Assembly (NCBI RefSeq): GCF_004804315.1
Contig: NZ_SRXX01000002.1
Span: 62,001-126,000, forward strand
DNA from: Flagellimonas onchidii
GTDB taxonomy: Bacteria > Bacteroidota > Bacteroidia > Flavobacteriales > Flavobacteriaceae
DNA length: 64,000 bases
Reading direction: 5' to 3'
The notes under the pieces are model-generated. The model made no database searches. It was not told the DNA's origin and worked only from the letters and a program-made list of their open reading frames with translations. The position numbers and the translations under genes were made by a program. Shown piece by piece: positions 8,145-15,401 of this stretch. Within the stretch, counting starts at the first letter, position 1; every line of letters begins with the position of its first letter.

Positions 8145-8369
8145 ATGAGCTTAAAAGTAACCGACCTACGTCCCCTACTCTCCTATATCCAAGAATGCCA
8201 CGAGGGTGACCTTCTTTCCCTTACCCAAAATTTGGACAAAACCATTTTTATGTTCCACTTCATTCCCATGGACACCTTTTCAGATTTGGAAAGACAAAAT
8301 TGCTGTCATGTTCTCATGGAACTCAAGGAAGCGGTTATGGAAGTTTACCTAAATAAAAATGACCTATGA
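8145..8369 (+). CDS. Unknown 74-aa protein
   Basis: A small acidic helical protein, MSLKVTDLRPLLSYIQ..., with FHFIPMDTFSDLERQN and a C-terminal ELKEAVMEVYL helix. Family unknown to me. Its reality is supported by a second, partial copy at 9357-9467 that preserves the same frame and conservative changes (DTFSELERQN, HVLMELKEAVM). It is the only plus-strand gene in the first 14 kb and is divergent from the XRE-HNH pair. Confidence 0.65.
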   Translation: MSLKVTDLRPLLSYIQECHEGDLLSLTQNLDKTIFMFHFIPMDTFSDLERQNCCHVLMELKEAVMEVYLNKNDL

Positions 8370-8395
8370 CTCATTCCGCAAGAAAATGTAATTAA

Positions 8396-8659
8396 CTATT
8401 CGGATTTTTCAACAACATGCTCTACTGATTCTTCAAGTTCATTCATTAACGCCCAAATTGCAGATATCATTTGTTTATCTCCCTCGGAAGGGTTTCTACT
8501 CCATCCAACAGTTAGTAATCCCTTATGGTCATGCAAAGAAACCACGTCATCATTTCCACCAAAGTATTCACTTAGATTATAAATTTCAACGACTTTTTCA
8601 AGCCTCTTTAGTCTATGGGGTTCTTCATTTGCCCTCGTAGCTGTCAGAATAATTTTCAT
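8396..8659 (-). CDS. Unknown 87-aa protein
   Basis: Begins MKIILTATRANEEPHRLKRLE, has an acidic centre (FGGNDDVVSLHDHKG), a LTVGWSRNP turn and an amphipathic C-terminal helix (ISAIWALMNELEESVEHVVE). No signal, membrane segment or known motif. It converges on the 8145 gene and lies in the segment bounded by that gene and its fragment at 9357. A plausible single gene, function unknown. Confidence 0.5.
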   Translation of the reverse strand: MKIILTATRANEEPHRLKRLEKVVEIYNLSEYFGGNDDVVSLHDHKGLLTVGWSRNPSEGDKQMISAIWALMNELEESVEHVVEKSE

Positions 8660-8717
8660 GTTATAAGTTGTTTATTGTAAAGTATTTGTTGCTATAAATC
8701 ATTATGAATATTATCCG

Positions 8718-9341
8718 TCAGAGAGTATTTTTATTAGAAATCTTTGAGGTTTTTCTGTAGTTATTGGGAAATTGGTTCTCAGAGTACCTTAGGTAATAAT
8801 AATATTCATCAAGAGGGTTCATACTTGTATATTCAATTTCAATTACTATGTTATCCATTACTTTAGAAGTATTTGAATTGAAGAACATCATCGGTTTTAT
8901 ACTCTCGGATGTTGTGTATTTTGCCGTTGTACCTAAAAGAAATACGTCTTTATCTGAGTCTTTTTCTCCTACCACGTAATTTTCATTTAGATTATTAATG
9001 TCTTCAAAAATAAATTCCAATTTACTCTCTAGCGCTGGTATCCATTTACTTTTTTCATTGGTTCCGTTTTTATAATCTTCCATATTGAGATAATATCTGT
9101 ATGATTTAATTATTGCTGGACCAAATCCCAAATTAGTAAGTTTAAACCCTTTTTTGGTTTCAGAATCTACCTTAATAAAGGTAATTTGTAGTAGCGGTTG
9201 TTTATTTATTCGTTCTATTTCTTTTTGAGTTTTACTTTGGTTGATTGAGATTAAGACCGCAATAAATGCAACAACAAGGGCCATAATGTCGACAAATTTC
9301 CTGCCAACAACAGATATAATCGTTCTAATAATTTTATTCAT
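8718..9341 (-). CDS. Single-span membrane protein, unknown function
   Basis: 207 aa with one N-terminal membrane helix (about 17-33, VDIMALVVAFIAVLISI), then a soluble beta-rich domain: QPLLQITFIKV, FKLTNLGFGPAIIKSYRYYL, and later IVIEIEYTSMN. This pattern (helix, then QPxLxI, then L.N.G.GPA) is common in small inner-membrane proteins of Bacteroidota with no known role. Monocistronic by spacing. The fragment of the 8145 paralogue begins 16 bases upstream of its start codon. Confidence 0.6.
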   Translation of the reverse strand: MNKIIRTIISVVGRKFVDIMALVVAFIAVLISINQSKTQKEIERINKQPLLQITFIKVDSETKKGFKLTNLGFGPAIIKSYRYYLNMEDYKNGTNEKSKWIPALESKLEFIFEDINNLNENYVVGEKDSDKDVFLLGTTAKYTTSESIKPMMFFNSNTSKVMDNIVIEIEYTSMNPLDEYYYYLRYSENQFPNNYRKTSKISNKNTL

Positions 9342-9356
9342 TTTATCTTTTATTTG

Positions 9357-9467
9357 CCCGCAGACACTTTCTCAGAATTGGAAAGGCAGAATGCCTCTCA
9401 CGTTTTGATGGAACTTAAAGAGGCGGTAATGGCAATCTTTAAATATTCAAATTTTCGTTTAGATTAA
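9357..9467 (+). pseudogene. 3' fragment of a paralogue of the 8145 gene
   Basis: Thirty-six in-frame codons and a TAA matching the C-terminal half of the 8145 product: PADTFSELERQNASHVLM against PMDTFSDLERQNCCHVLM, then ELKEAVMAI against ELKEAVMEV. No start codon or 5' part remains. Mostly conservative substitutions show that it once coded. Together with the intact copy at 8145-8369 it brackets the two genes between 8396 and 9341. Confidence 0.6.
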
Positions 9468-9520
9468 TAGGTTTTCTGCATTCCAATAAAATATAAATTA
9501 AAATATCTAGTAATCTAAAA

Positions 9521-10306
9521 CTAAGTATGTTTAGTAATAACAAAGAGGCTTGATTTAATTTCTCCCCTAAATGCATTCAATCTATTCCATTGGTCAAGAA
9601 AAGCTATATTGCCATATTTCAATATAGATAAGTTCAAATCCTCTATCATAGACGACCAAGCAGATAAATCCTCAAAATAATTTAGAAAATCCGTTTCCTT
9701 ATTTGAGTAACTGTCTTTACCAACCTGCATATCAAAAATCAAAATGCTGTCAGAAGACATTATCTCGGAAATTGTTTTAATAAAGAGATTAATAAAATTA
9801 CCATTAGGCATGTAATAGAGCAGTCCTTCCAGAAATATTAGCGAACGCTTTTCTATATTAAATCCATTGCTCAACAATTTGGGAACTAATTGATCCTTTT
9901 TTTCAACAACATCGCAATAAATCAATTTGGGTAAATATTCGACTTTTATTTTGCTGATTTTCTTTTTAAGAACAGCTGGCATGTCAATTTCATACCCTTT
10001 TAAATTTTTATGTTTTTTTTGAATTTCATTTACAATTGTACAGTACCCCGAACCTATAGAAAGTAATTGGGAGAAAGATGAATCACTCTTAATAAAAAAA
10101 TTTATTTCATCTCTAATAATTTTGTGTCTTACTGCTATTAACTGTTGAAAGTGTGGATATAAATCCATTTTTTCTTTAAACATATTTTCTGCACCTTTAT
10201 CAACAAATAACTCTGCAAAACTATCTTTAAATAAGGGTGTATTGTGCTTTTGTTCTAATGAACGAACAAGAGAAGTTACTGCACCAGTATCTTTGATTTT
10301 AGTCAT
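9521..10306 (-). CDS. LCM/PPM1-family SAM carboxyl O-methyltransferase
   Basis: 261 aa. Order of motifs: an N-terminal TGAVTS, then RHKIIRD (about 80), the SAM-binding motif I LLSIGSGYCTIVNEI (about 101-115), YEIDMPAVLKKK (acidic end of strand 2), and FLEGLLYYMP (post-II). These are hallmarks of leucine-carboxyl-methyltransferase (LCM)-type enzymes, which methylate carboxyl groups of proteins or small molecules with SAM. The start codon overlaps the stop of the biotin ligase by 4 bases (10303-10306), so it is translationally coupled to it. Substrate unknown; the avidin/ligase context makes biotin's carboxylate or a biotin-like acid a reasonable guess, but only a guess. Distinct in family from BioC. 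Confidence 0.8.
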   Translation of the reverse strand: MTKIKDTGAVTSLVRSLEQKHNTPLFKDSFAELFVDKGAENMFKEKMDLYPHFQQLIAVRHKIIRDEINFFIKSDSSFSQLLSIGSGYCTIVNEIQKKHKNLKGYEIDMPAVLKKKISKIKVEYLPKLIYCDVVEKKDQLVPKLLSNGFNIEKRSLIFLEGLLYYMPNGNFINLFIKTISEIMSSDSILIFDMQVGKDSYSNKETDFLNYFEDLSAWSSMIEDLNLSILKYGNIAFLDQWNRLNAFRGEIKSSLFVITKHT

Positions 10307-11061
10307 GCGTAACTAGAATAAATATCAAGATGAGTACTACTTCTCCACTCCTCCTTTTCTCCATCTGAATTTTGAACAATCAAATACCCCTCTTTAGAGA
10401 TGCCTACCACTTCAACGCTGATTTCTATTCCTCTTTTTTTCGCAGTGATTTTTTTGCCAATCATTTTCGTCTTTTTCAGCCATTCACTTCTCAGATCCTT
10501 TTTTTCATAAAAAATGCTTTCCATTTCATACATGAGAGATTGGAAAAGATTCTCAATTCTTTGTCTTTTACCTGTAGCTTGAAATATTGAAATAGCTTTG
10601 CTCTTTATCGCATCGGGGAAAGAATTGTGGTTTACATTAACTCCAACACCGATTATAAGTTGTTTTTGTGCTATACCTTCACAAAGTATTCCGCAAACTT
10701 TCTTATTCCCAATAAGCACATCATTTGGCCATTTTACATGCGCTTTTATATCATATTCTCGTTTTAGCACATTGACTAAACTTATTGCAGGTAAGAACAT
10801 TATGAATTGATCAATTTTTTCATCAAAGTCAATGACCAATGAAAAAAGAAGCCCCTCTATATTATTTGATATCCATGTGTTATTGTTAGTTCCCTTACCT
10901 GCAGTTTGCCTCGCCGAGATGTAGACTGTTCCCTCTGGCAAAACTTCTTTCTGAATAGCTTTTTTGGCTTCTTCATTTGTGGATCCAATGACGTCAAAAT
11001 ATATGATGTTACGCCCAAACTTCTTTGTACGCAATCCTAGTGATAGAGATTCTCTATTCAT
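10303..11061 (-). CDS. Biotin protein ligase with altered biotinyl-AMP loop
   Basis: 252 aa, class I (no N-terminal HTH). BPL hallmarks: STNEEAKK (27-34), KWPNDVLIG (110-118), the lysine in KKVCGILCEG (120-129), GVGVNVN (138-144) and a C-terminal SH3-like domain ending about 247. The usual GRGRxGRxW loop is GKGTNNNTW (55-63): the arginine equivalent to E. coli BirA R118 is Thr58, and the following Arg-Gly positions are Asn. In E. coli an R118 change releases biotinyl-AMP and gives promiscuous labelling. Housekeeping Flavobacteriia ligases normally keep the loop, so this is probably an accessory ligase. It lies 64 bases after avidin and is coupled to the methyltransferase. Confidence 0.88.
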   Translation of the reverse strand: MNRESLSLGLRTKKFGRNIIYFDVIGSTNEEAKKAIQKEVLPEGTVYISARQTAGKGTNNNTWISNNIEGLLFSLVIDFDEKIDQFIMFLPAISLVNVLKREYDIKAHVKWPNDVLIGNKKVCGILCEGIAQKQLIIGVGVNVNHNSFPDAIKSKAISIFQATGKRQRIENLFQSLMYEMESIFYEKKDLRSEWLKKTKMIGKKITAKKRGIEISVEVVGISKEGYLIVQNSDGEKEEWRSSTHLDIYSSYA

Positions 11062-11125
11062 TGTAAAATGGAAAAAATTGAAAGAAACTTAAGGCATTAG
11101 TTGCTAAAAAGAATTCTAAGCTTCG

Positions 11126-11536
11126 TTATCTGAAATACGTGTTTGCACCAGCCAAAATGCTACCCCATAAGTCATCTGGTTCATCTTCGTCTTTAATATT
11201 CTTAGTTAAATGCCAAAGGGTATAAATCTTCCCATTACCCTCTTTATCTATAGTATGCTGCCCAACCCAAGAAGTTATTGAGCCATATTTACCAAAATTC
11301 ACAGTATAACCAATTATGTCGCCCGAGACGAACCCTGTCAAATCAAATTCTTCTTCTGGTCCAGGACTGCCAACACCAGTCTTGTAAATCCCTTTAACTT
11401 CCCCTTTGGAATTTACACTTAAATCCATTTCTGAATTCAGCCCATTTTTCCAAACCCCATCAAAATCAACGCTTATATTAGAATTAGCAGATTTTTTGTT
11501 TTTATAACCTTCGTTAATGTACTTTTCTATACTCAT
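11126..11536 (-). CDS. Avidin-family biotin-binding protein without signal peptide
   Basis: 136 aa. A streptavidin-like beta-barrel starts at about residue 25 (GVWKNGLNSEM). By hand alignment, the streptavidin biotin contacts N23, L25, S27, Y43, S45, V47, G48, S88, T90, W92, W108, L110, W120 and D128 map to N31, L33, S35, Y51, T53, V55, G56, S86, T88, W90, W108, L110, W124 and N132. The last is Asn, as in egg avidin. W79 becomes F81. The N-terminus (MSIEKYINEGYKNKKSANSN) is hydrophilic, so the protein should stay in the cytoplasm, unlike secreted streptavidin. First gene of an apparent operon with the biotin ligase and methyltransferase. Confidence 0.88.
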   Translation of the reverse strand: MSIEKYINEGYKNKKSANSNISVDFDGVWKNGLNSEMDLSVNSKGEVKGIYKTGVGSPGPEEEFDLTGFVSGDIIGYTVNFGKYGSITSWVGQHTIDKEGNGKIYTLWHLTKNIKDEDEPDDLWGSILAGANTYFR

Positions 11537-11690
11537 TTTACTTAATAATTATAATTTAATACTATTAGTTTGCATGCATTTTTTAGTTTTCAAACATGAA
11601 TAGATGAGAACTATGTTTCTTAAATGTTGGGGGGAGACTTAAAAGTAGTCAGGGAGAAAATTAGTGATTTAGAAACAAAATTCATTATAC

Positions 11691-11717
11691 AAAAACCTTA
11701 AAAATTCTGGGGTTTTT
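11691..11717. terminator. AAAAACC/GGTTTTT hairpin, copy 2
   Basis: AAAAACC (11691-11697) and GGTTTTT (11711-11717) around a TTAAAAATTCTGG loop, about 155 bases upstream of the avidin start and about 280 beyond the 3' end of the PQQ dehydrogenase gene. A bidirectional intrinsic-terminator form, related to those at 5788, 26504 and 50791. Confidence 0.55.
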
Positions 11718-11729
11718 GTCCATTACATG

Positions 11730-11865
11730 CACTTTTGCCTTCTTCCCTACTGGTTTTGGGCAAAAAAGCATTCCATTACCTTTTCAAAAGAAGTTTTTAG
11801 AATAATTTTTCAGGAAGTGCGGTACCAACTTTCGCTTTTACCAAAGCTCAAGTTACATAACGCAA
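11730..11865. repeat. Dispersed repeat R1, copy B
   Basis: Shares with copy A (6417-6549) the CACTTTT...CC opening, the AGCATTCCATTACC segment, the AGAAGTTTTTAGA tract and the almost identical ending CTTTCGCTTTTACCAAAGCT then CAAGTTACATAACGC. It leads directly into attC-like site b. Noncoding; it fills the stretch between the avidin operon and the PQQ dehydrogenase gene. Confidence 0.6.
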
Positions 11866-11919
11866 GAACATTATGGAACAGATTGTTTCATTTCCATAAT
11901 AAGCCATTATGTAAAATTG
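11849..11919. repeat. attC-like imperfect palindrome, site b
   Basis: Outer arms CAAGTTACATAACG (11849-11862) and CATTATGTAAAATTG (11905-11919); inner perfect arms TTATGGAA (11871-11878) and TTCCATAA (11892-11899). The outer arms match sites a and c, while the inner arms are unrelated to theirs in sequence but equally palindromic. Confidence 0.45.
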
Positions 11920-11995
11920 CTTTGGAAGTCGTTTTTGAGTTAAATAACCTTACAGTACTTTTAATTTGCCTCTTACGCTTGAATAAAGTCGGATA

Positions 11996-13504
11996 CTATT
12001 GTTCAGGCACAAGGCGTATAAGTCTACCGGGTCCCTCAACCACAATGTAGAGATAACCGTCTGTACCCATTTGTGCATCACGTACCCTACCTATACCATC
12101 CAATAGCGTTTCATGGCCAACAACCTCGTCGCCATTCATCTTTAAACGATGGAGGTATTCGAATTTGAGCGAGCTAACGAACAGGTCATTTTTCCAATTC
12201 CCATAAAAATCACTGGACACAAATGTCATTCCACAGGGAGCAATGGAAGGAGTCCAATAATATACGGGTTGTTCCATGCCATCCAATGCTGTGAGGTCTG
12301 TAAATGTGGTTCCATCATAATTGATGCCGTATGAAATCACGGGCCAACCGTTGTTGTTCCCTGCTTCCAAAATATTGATTTCATCACCTCCCCGAGGGCC
12401 ATGCTCGCCTTCCCAAAGCGCTCCAGTTTCTGGATGGAGGCTCATCCCTTGAGGATTGCGTGTACCATAGGTGAAAATTGAATTGACCGCTCCCGATGTA
12501 TTATAAAAAGGGTTGTCGTCAGGAATTTGACCGTCGTCATGTATACGGTGTATTTTTCCAATAGCATTGTCCAATTCCTGAGGGTAAACATCCCTATATC
12601 CGCGATCACCTACAGAAACATATAAATAGCCATTGTTATCAAATACCAATCTTGAGCCATAATGGCGAGAACTATTGAGATACGGAAGGGCCGTAAATAT
12701 ATTCTCTACATCAACCAAGTTGTTTCCCTCTAGCCTAGCTCTTGCCACTGCGGTGGATCGCTCGGATGAATCATTGGGGTTGGCACGCGAATAGGATAGA
12801 TAAACCAATGAATTGTTTTCAAAATCTGGATGTATAAGCACATCCAACAATCCGCCCTGCCCCTGCGAAACAACATCTGGAACGCCTACAATTTCTGTCA
12901 ATTGCTTATCATTACCTACCAAAAATAACCCTCCCCCACGCTCGGTCACCAAAATTTCACCATTGGGCAATTGTTCTAACCCCCATGGAATGCCGGGAAT
13001 CTCATCTGTAATGGTTTCCAACCGAAAGCTGAGGTCATCCGATAAGATCAAACCAGACAAATCGGGGTTGTCCTCCTCTAACATCGCTTTGGTTTTTCCA
13101 TCGATCTCGGTAAGAATATAGTTGGTCAAATCCTCGATTTCTTGTGCACTTAATGTAGAATTATAAGCTGGCATGCCATTGCCAGAATACCCATCAGTTA
13201 TAGACTCTATTACATTTTCAACGGAATTGCCATAAGTCCAATCGCGTTCAACAAACGAGGCTAGGTCTTGTCCATGGCAGCCTCCGCATTGATTTCTATA
13301 CGTGAGGGCCACATTTTCTGGGTCAACAATTTCATTGTCCGGATCAATTTCTTCTTCGGGCGACTCGGGATCCGTCGAGCTGTTACAGCCTAACAAGATG
13401 AACATAAAAGACAGCAACACATATTTCGTTGTGTTCAACCATTGGCAAGCGTACTTTAATTTGAACGTTATCTCAGAAAACCGATTTGAGGTGATTAGGT
13501 CCAT
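11996..13504 (-). CDS. Lipoprotein PQQ sugar dehydrogenase with N-terminal cytochrome c
   Basis: 502 aa. A lipobox FILLGC puts the lipidated cysteine at residue 40; a TTG at 13438 would give a more usual signal peptide length. A class I cytochrome c domain follows (CGGCH at 73-77, Met ligand probably in GNGMPAYN), then a soluble-glucose-dehydrogenase-type beta-propeller: GIPWGLEQLPNGEILVTERG, GGLLDVLIHPDF, GSRLVFDNNGYLYVSVGDRG, GTRNPQGMSLHP and GEHGPRGGDEIN. These proteins oxidise sugars in the periplasm with PQQ; the fused heme would accept the electrons. Monocistronic, with repeats on both sides. Confidence 0.88.
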   Translation of the reverse strand: MDLITSNRFSEITFKLKYACQWLNTTKYVLLSFMFILLGCNSSTDPESPEEEIDPDNEIVDPENVALTYRNQCGGCHGQDLASFVERDWTYGNSVENVIESITDGYSGNGMPAYNSTLSAQEIEDLTNYILTEIDGKTKAMLEEDNPDLSGLILSDDLSFRLETITDEIPGIPWGLEQLPNGEILVTERGGGLFLVGNDKQLTEIVGVPDVVSQGQGGLLDVLIHPDFENNSLVYLSYSRANPNDSSERSTAVARARLEGNNLVDVENIFTALPYLNSSRHYGSRLVFDNNGYLYVSVGDRGYRDVYPQELDNAIGKIHRIHDDGQIPDDNPFYNTSGAVNSIFTYGTRNPQGMSLHPETGALWEGEHGPRGGDEINILEAGNNNGWPVISYGINYDGTTFTDLTALDGMEQPVYYWTPSIAPCGMTFVSSDFYGNWKNDLFVSSLKFEYLHRLKMNGDEVVGHETLLDGIGRVRDAQMGTDGYLYIVVEGPGRLIRLVPEQ

Positions 13505-13618
13505 AATTATCTGTATTAGATGGGTGGTGAAAATCTATAGCTTGAATTACCAAAGACGAACTAATTTATAGTGCCCTAGTAATTAGCAAATTAACGTTAC
13601 ATATTGAAATAAAGTATA

Positions 13619-13685
13619 GCGTCAGGGTTTCGAAAGGGGGCTCATTATCAGTAGATTACTATCAAGTTATGGAACCCTAAGACGC
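13619..13685. repeat. Inverted repeat in the dehydrogenase upstream region
   Basis: GCGTCAGGGTT at 13619-13629 pairs with AACCCTAAGACGC at 13673-13685 (two-base bulge), leaving a loop of about 43 bases. It lies upstream of the PQQ dehydrogenase gene and beyond the 3' end of the cold-shock gene. It could be a structured leader, a terminator or a small mobile remnant. Confidence 0.35.
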
Positions 13686-13741
13686 GGTTGTATAGAGATT
13701 TACTTAAACGGTGAAAGGAACTATTAGTCCACCATTTCATG

Positions 13742-13850
13742 CACTTTTACCTCCCCCACTCTCCTACTTCGCTTTCCAGCTCCGAAGGATTCGTTTACGG
13801 TTCGGCAAAACAGTATTCCATTATCTTTTAAAAAAGTTTTTAGATGAAAT
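13742..13850. repeat. Dispersed repeat R1, copy C (partial)
   Basis: Contains CACTTTTACCTCCCCCACT, GGTTCGGCAAAACAGTATTC and the AAGTTTTTAGATGAA tract of copies A and B, with about 40 extra bases inside, but lacks the CTCAAGTTACATAACGC ending. It lies just beyond the 3' end of the cold-shock-domain gene at 13867, again downstream of a minus-strand gene. Confidence 0.55.
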
Positions 13851-13866
13851 GACCTTACTAAAAAAA

Positions 13867-14322
13867 CTATTGTTCCAGACTCACTCGAACCGCATTCATT
13901 CCCTTTTGGCCTTTTTCGAGTTCAAAAGTAACCTTGTCATTTTCATTGATTTCATCAATTAGACCAGAAACATGCACGAAGTGTTTTTCTTGGGTTTCTG
14001 TGTCCATTATAAATCCGAAACCTTTAGAATGATCAAAAAAGGCGACTTTACCCTTACGAACAGGGTCAAATTCTTCTTCAATTTCTTCTTTTTGGGGAAT
14101 GCCCAACACTATCTCAGAAGCATCGATTTCTTCCTTTTCTGAGGGCAATGAAGGAGTATCGGTAAGATTACCATATTGATCAACATAGGCAAAAGGAATG
14201 CCTCCTTCGCTTTCTTTGGCTTCAGCCCTTCGAGCTTCTTTTTTCTTTTGCTTTTCTTCGCGTTTCTTTTGCCTTTTCTTTTCTTTCTCTCGTTTACTAA
14301 AAGTTTGCTGTGATTTTGCCAT
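13867..14322 (-). CDS. Cold-shock-domain protein with charged N-terminal arm
   Basis: 151 aa. Residues 1-45 are almost entirely Lys/Arg/Glu (KREKEKKRQKKREEKQKKK), likely a flexible or coiled RNA-binding arm. The middle is acidic linker. Residues about 86-151 form a cold-shock domain with KGKVAFFDHSKGFGFI (RNP1 KGFGFI), HFVHVSGL (RNP2) and the closing GMNAVRVSL. Such proteins bind single-stranded nucleic acid and act as RNA chaperones. The same family as the 63-aa gene just upstream (14432), probably with separate transcripts. Confidence 0.88.
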   Translation of the reverse strand: MAKSQQTFSKREKEKKRQKKREEKQKKKEARRAEAKESEGGIPFAYVDQYGNLTDTPSLPSEKEEIDASEIVLGIPQKEEIEEEFDPVRKGKVAFFDHSKGFGFIMDTETQEKHFVHVSGLIDEINENDKVTFELEKGQKGMNAVRVSLEQ

Positions 14323-14385
14323 GTACGGGTTTATGCCATTAAGGTAATAGATTTATTTGCAACTGAGTATTCTTTGAAATAAAAA

Positions 14386-14406
14386 AGCCCATCTTTTATA
14401 GATGGG
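14386..14406 (-). terminator. Intrinsic terminator of the csp gene
   Basis: GCCCATC (14387-14393) and GATGGGC (14400-14406) form a GC-rich stem with a loop of TTTTATA, followed in the minus direction by a T-rich run. It lies 26 bases past the stop codon of the 63-aa cold-shock gene. Confidence 0.7.
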
Positions 14407-14431
14407 CCTAAAAAAACTAGACTTTATGAAT

Positions 14432-14623
14432 TTAGATGACCCTTACGTTTACTGCATTCAATCCTTTTTTTCCTTGCTCTAAATCAAATTCAACTTGGTC
14501 ACCTTCGCGAATTTCGTCGATTAATCCAGAAACATGTACAAAGTGCTCTTTATCTGCACCTTCTTCGTTGATGAAACCAAAACCTTTGGTGTCGTTGAAG
14601 AACTTTACTGTTCCTTTACTCAT
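14432..14623 (-). CDS. CspA-family cold-shock protein
   Basis: 63 aa, the minimal cold-shock fold: MSKGTVKFFNDTKGFGFINE (RNP1 KGFGFI), HFVHVSGLIDEI (RNP2) and GKKGLNAVNVRVI. It binds single-stranded RNA/DNA and counters secondary structure. An AAAAAAGCCCATCTTTTATAG-type hairpin (GCCCATC/GATGGGC, 14386-14406) lies beyond its stop and is a likely terminator. Confidence 0.92.
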   Translation of the reverse strand: MSKGTVKFFNDTKGFGFINEEGADKEHFVHVSGLIDEIREGDQVEFDLEQGKKGLNAVNVRVI

Positions 14624-14722
14624 TACTATTATTTAAAATTAAAATGCAAAGGTGCATCAAATTATCCAGTATTCTGTTATTTGTTTCAGATTAATTTAAT
14701 TATTTTATTGAATGTCAACAAA

Positions 14723-14802
14723 GAAACATAATGCGGGACGTTATAATGTTCTACTTTTAGTAGTTGGCGTTCAATAACAATAATTCCCCATTATGTAAAA
14801 TA
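14723..14802. repeat. attC-like imperfect palindrome, site c
   Basis: Left arm AAACATAATGC (about 14725-14735), right arm CATTATGTAAAATA (14789-14802) followed by TCC, as at site a. The centre contains GTTGGCGTTC, as in the repeat copies, plus a GTTATAATGTTC segment. It is the rightmost member of the family, at the boundary between the accessory region and the ECF sigma gene. Confidence 0.4.
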
Positions 14803-14894
14803 TCCTTCACGTCTTAAGCCCCAATAAAAAAATCGGATAGGATGTCATATTTTTAAAACTCTTGTAACTAAAATAATAGATACAAGACTTAAGA

Positions 14895-15401
14895 ATGACC
14901 AAACAATTAGAAGATACCTTTCTAGCAGCCTTGGAACAAAATCAGCAGAAGCTTTTCCGAATATGTACGGTTTATTCAAGCACTTCTGAGGATGCCAAAG
15001 ACCTTTTCCAAGAGGTTTTGGTACATATTTGGAAAGCAATTCCCACTTTCGAATCAAAATCTTCTATTGGAACTTGGATGTTCAGGGTAACTATAAATGT
15101 CTGTCTCCGTTTTCGATCCAAGCACACCAAAAGAATTGATCGCTTCATAAACTTGGACAGTGTCACTATTTCCCAAATGAACGAGGAGCCCAAAAGAGAT
15201 GAACAAAATGAACAACTAATCAATCTTAGGCATTGTATAAAGCAACTGAATGATTCTGATAAAGCGGTAATCGCTCTTTATCTAGAAGAACTACCATACA
15301 AGGAGATATCAAATATAACCGGTATAACAGAAAACACGGTTGCAGTTAAGATAAAGAGAATTAAAAAGAAGTTGTTGAATTGTTTAAATGCGAAGTTATG
15401 A
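14895..15401 (+). CDS. ECF RNA polymerase sigma factor
   Basis: 168 aa. Sigma-70 region 2 spans about residues 12-80 (AKDLFQEVLVHIWKAIPTFESKS, the core-binding and -10 helices, and TWMFRVTINVC). Region 4 spans about 105-165 (LNDSDKAVIALYLEELPYKEI, then ITENTVAVKIKRIKKKL, the -35 recognition helix). It redirects transcription to a stress regulon. The downstream membrane-protein gene overlaps its stop (ATGA), consistent with a cognate regulator in the same operon. Confidence 0.92.
   Translation: MTKQLEDTFLAALEQNQQKLFRICTVYSSTSEDAKDLFQEVLVHIWKAIPTFESKSSIGTWMFRVTINVCLRFRSKHTKRIDRFINLDSVTISQMNEEPKRDEQNEQLINLRHCIKQLNDSDKAVIALYLEELPYKEISNITGITENTVAVKIKRIKKKLLNCLNAKL

Noticed and set aside
9521..10306. 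BioC-type methyltransferase of biotin synthesis
   Set aside because: The order of motifs (TGAVTS, RH..IRD, FLEGLLYY) fits the LCM family and not the BioC family.
11126..11536. Lipocalin or other biotin-unrelated barrel
   Set aside because: The number and order of matched biotin contacts and the two Trp-containing strands (TSWVGQ, YTLWHL) fit avidins far better.
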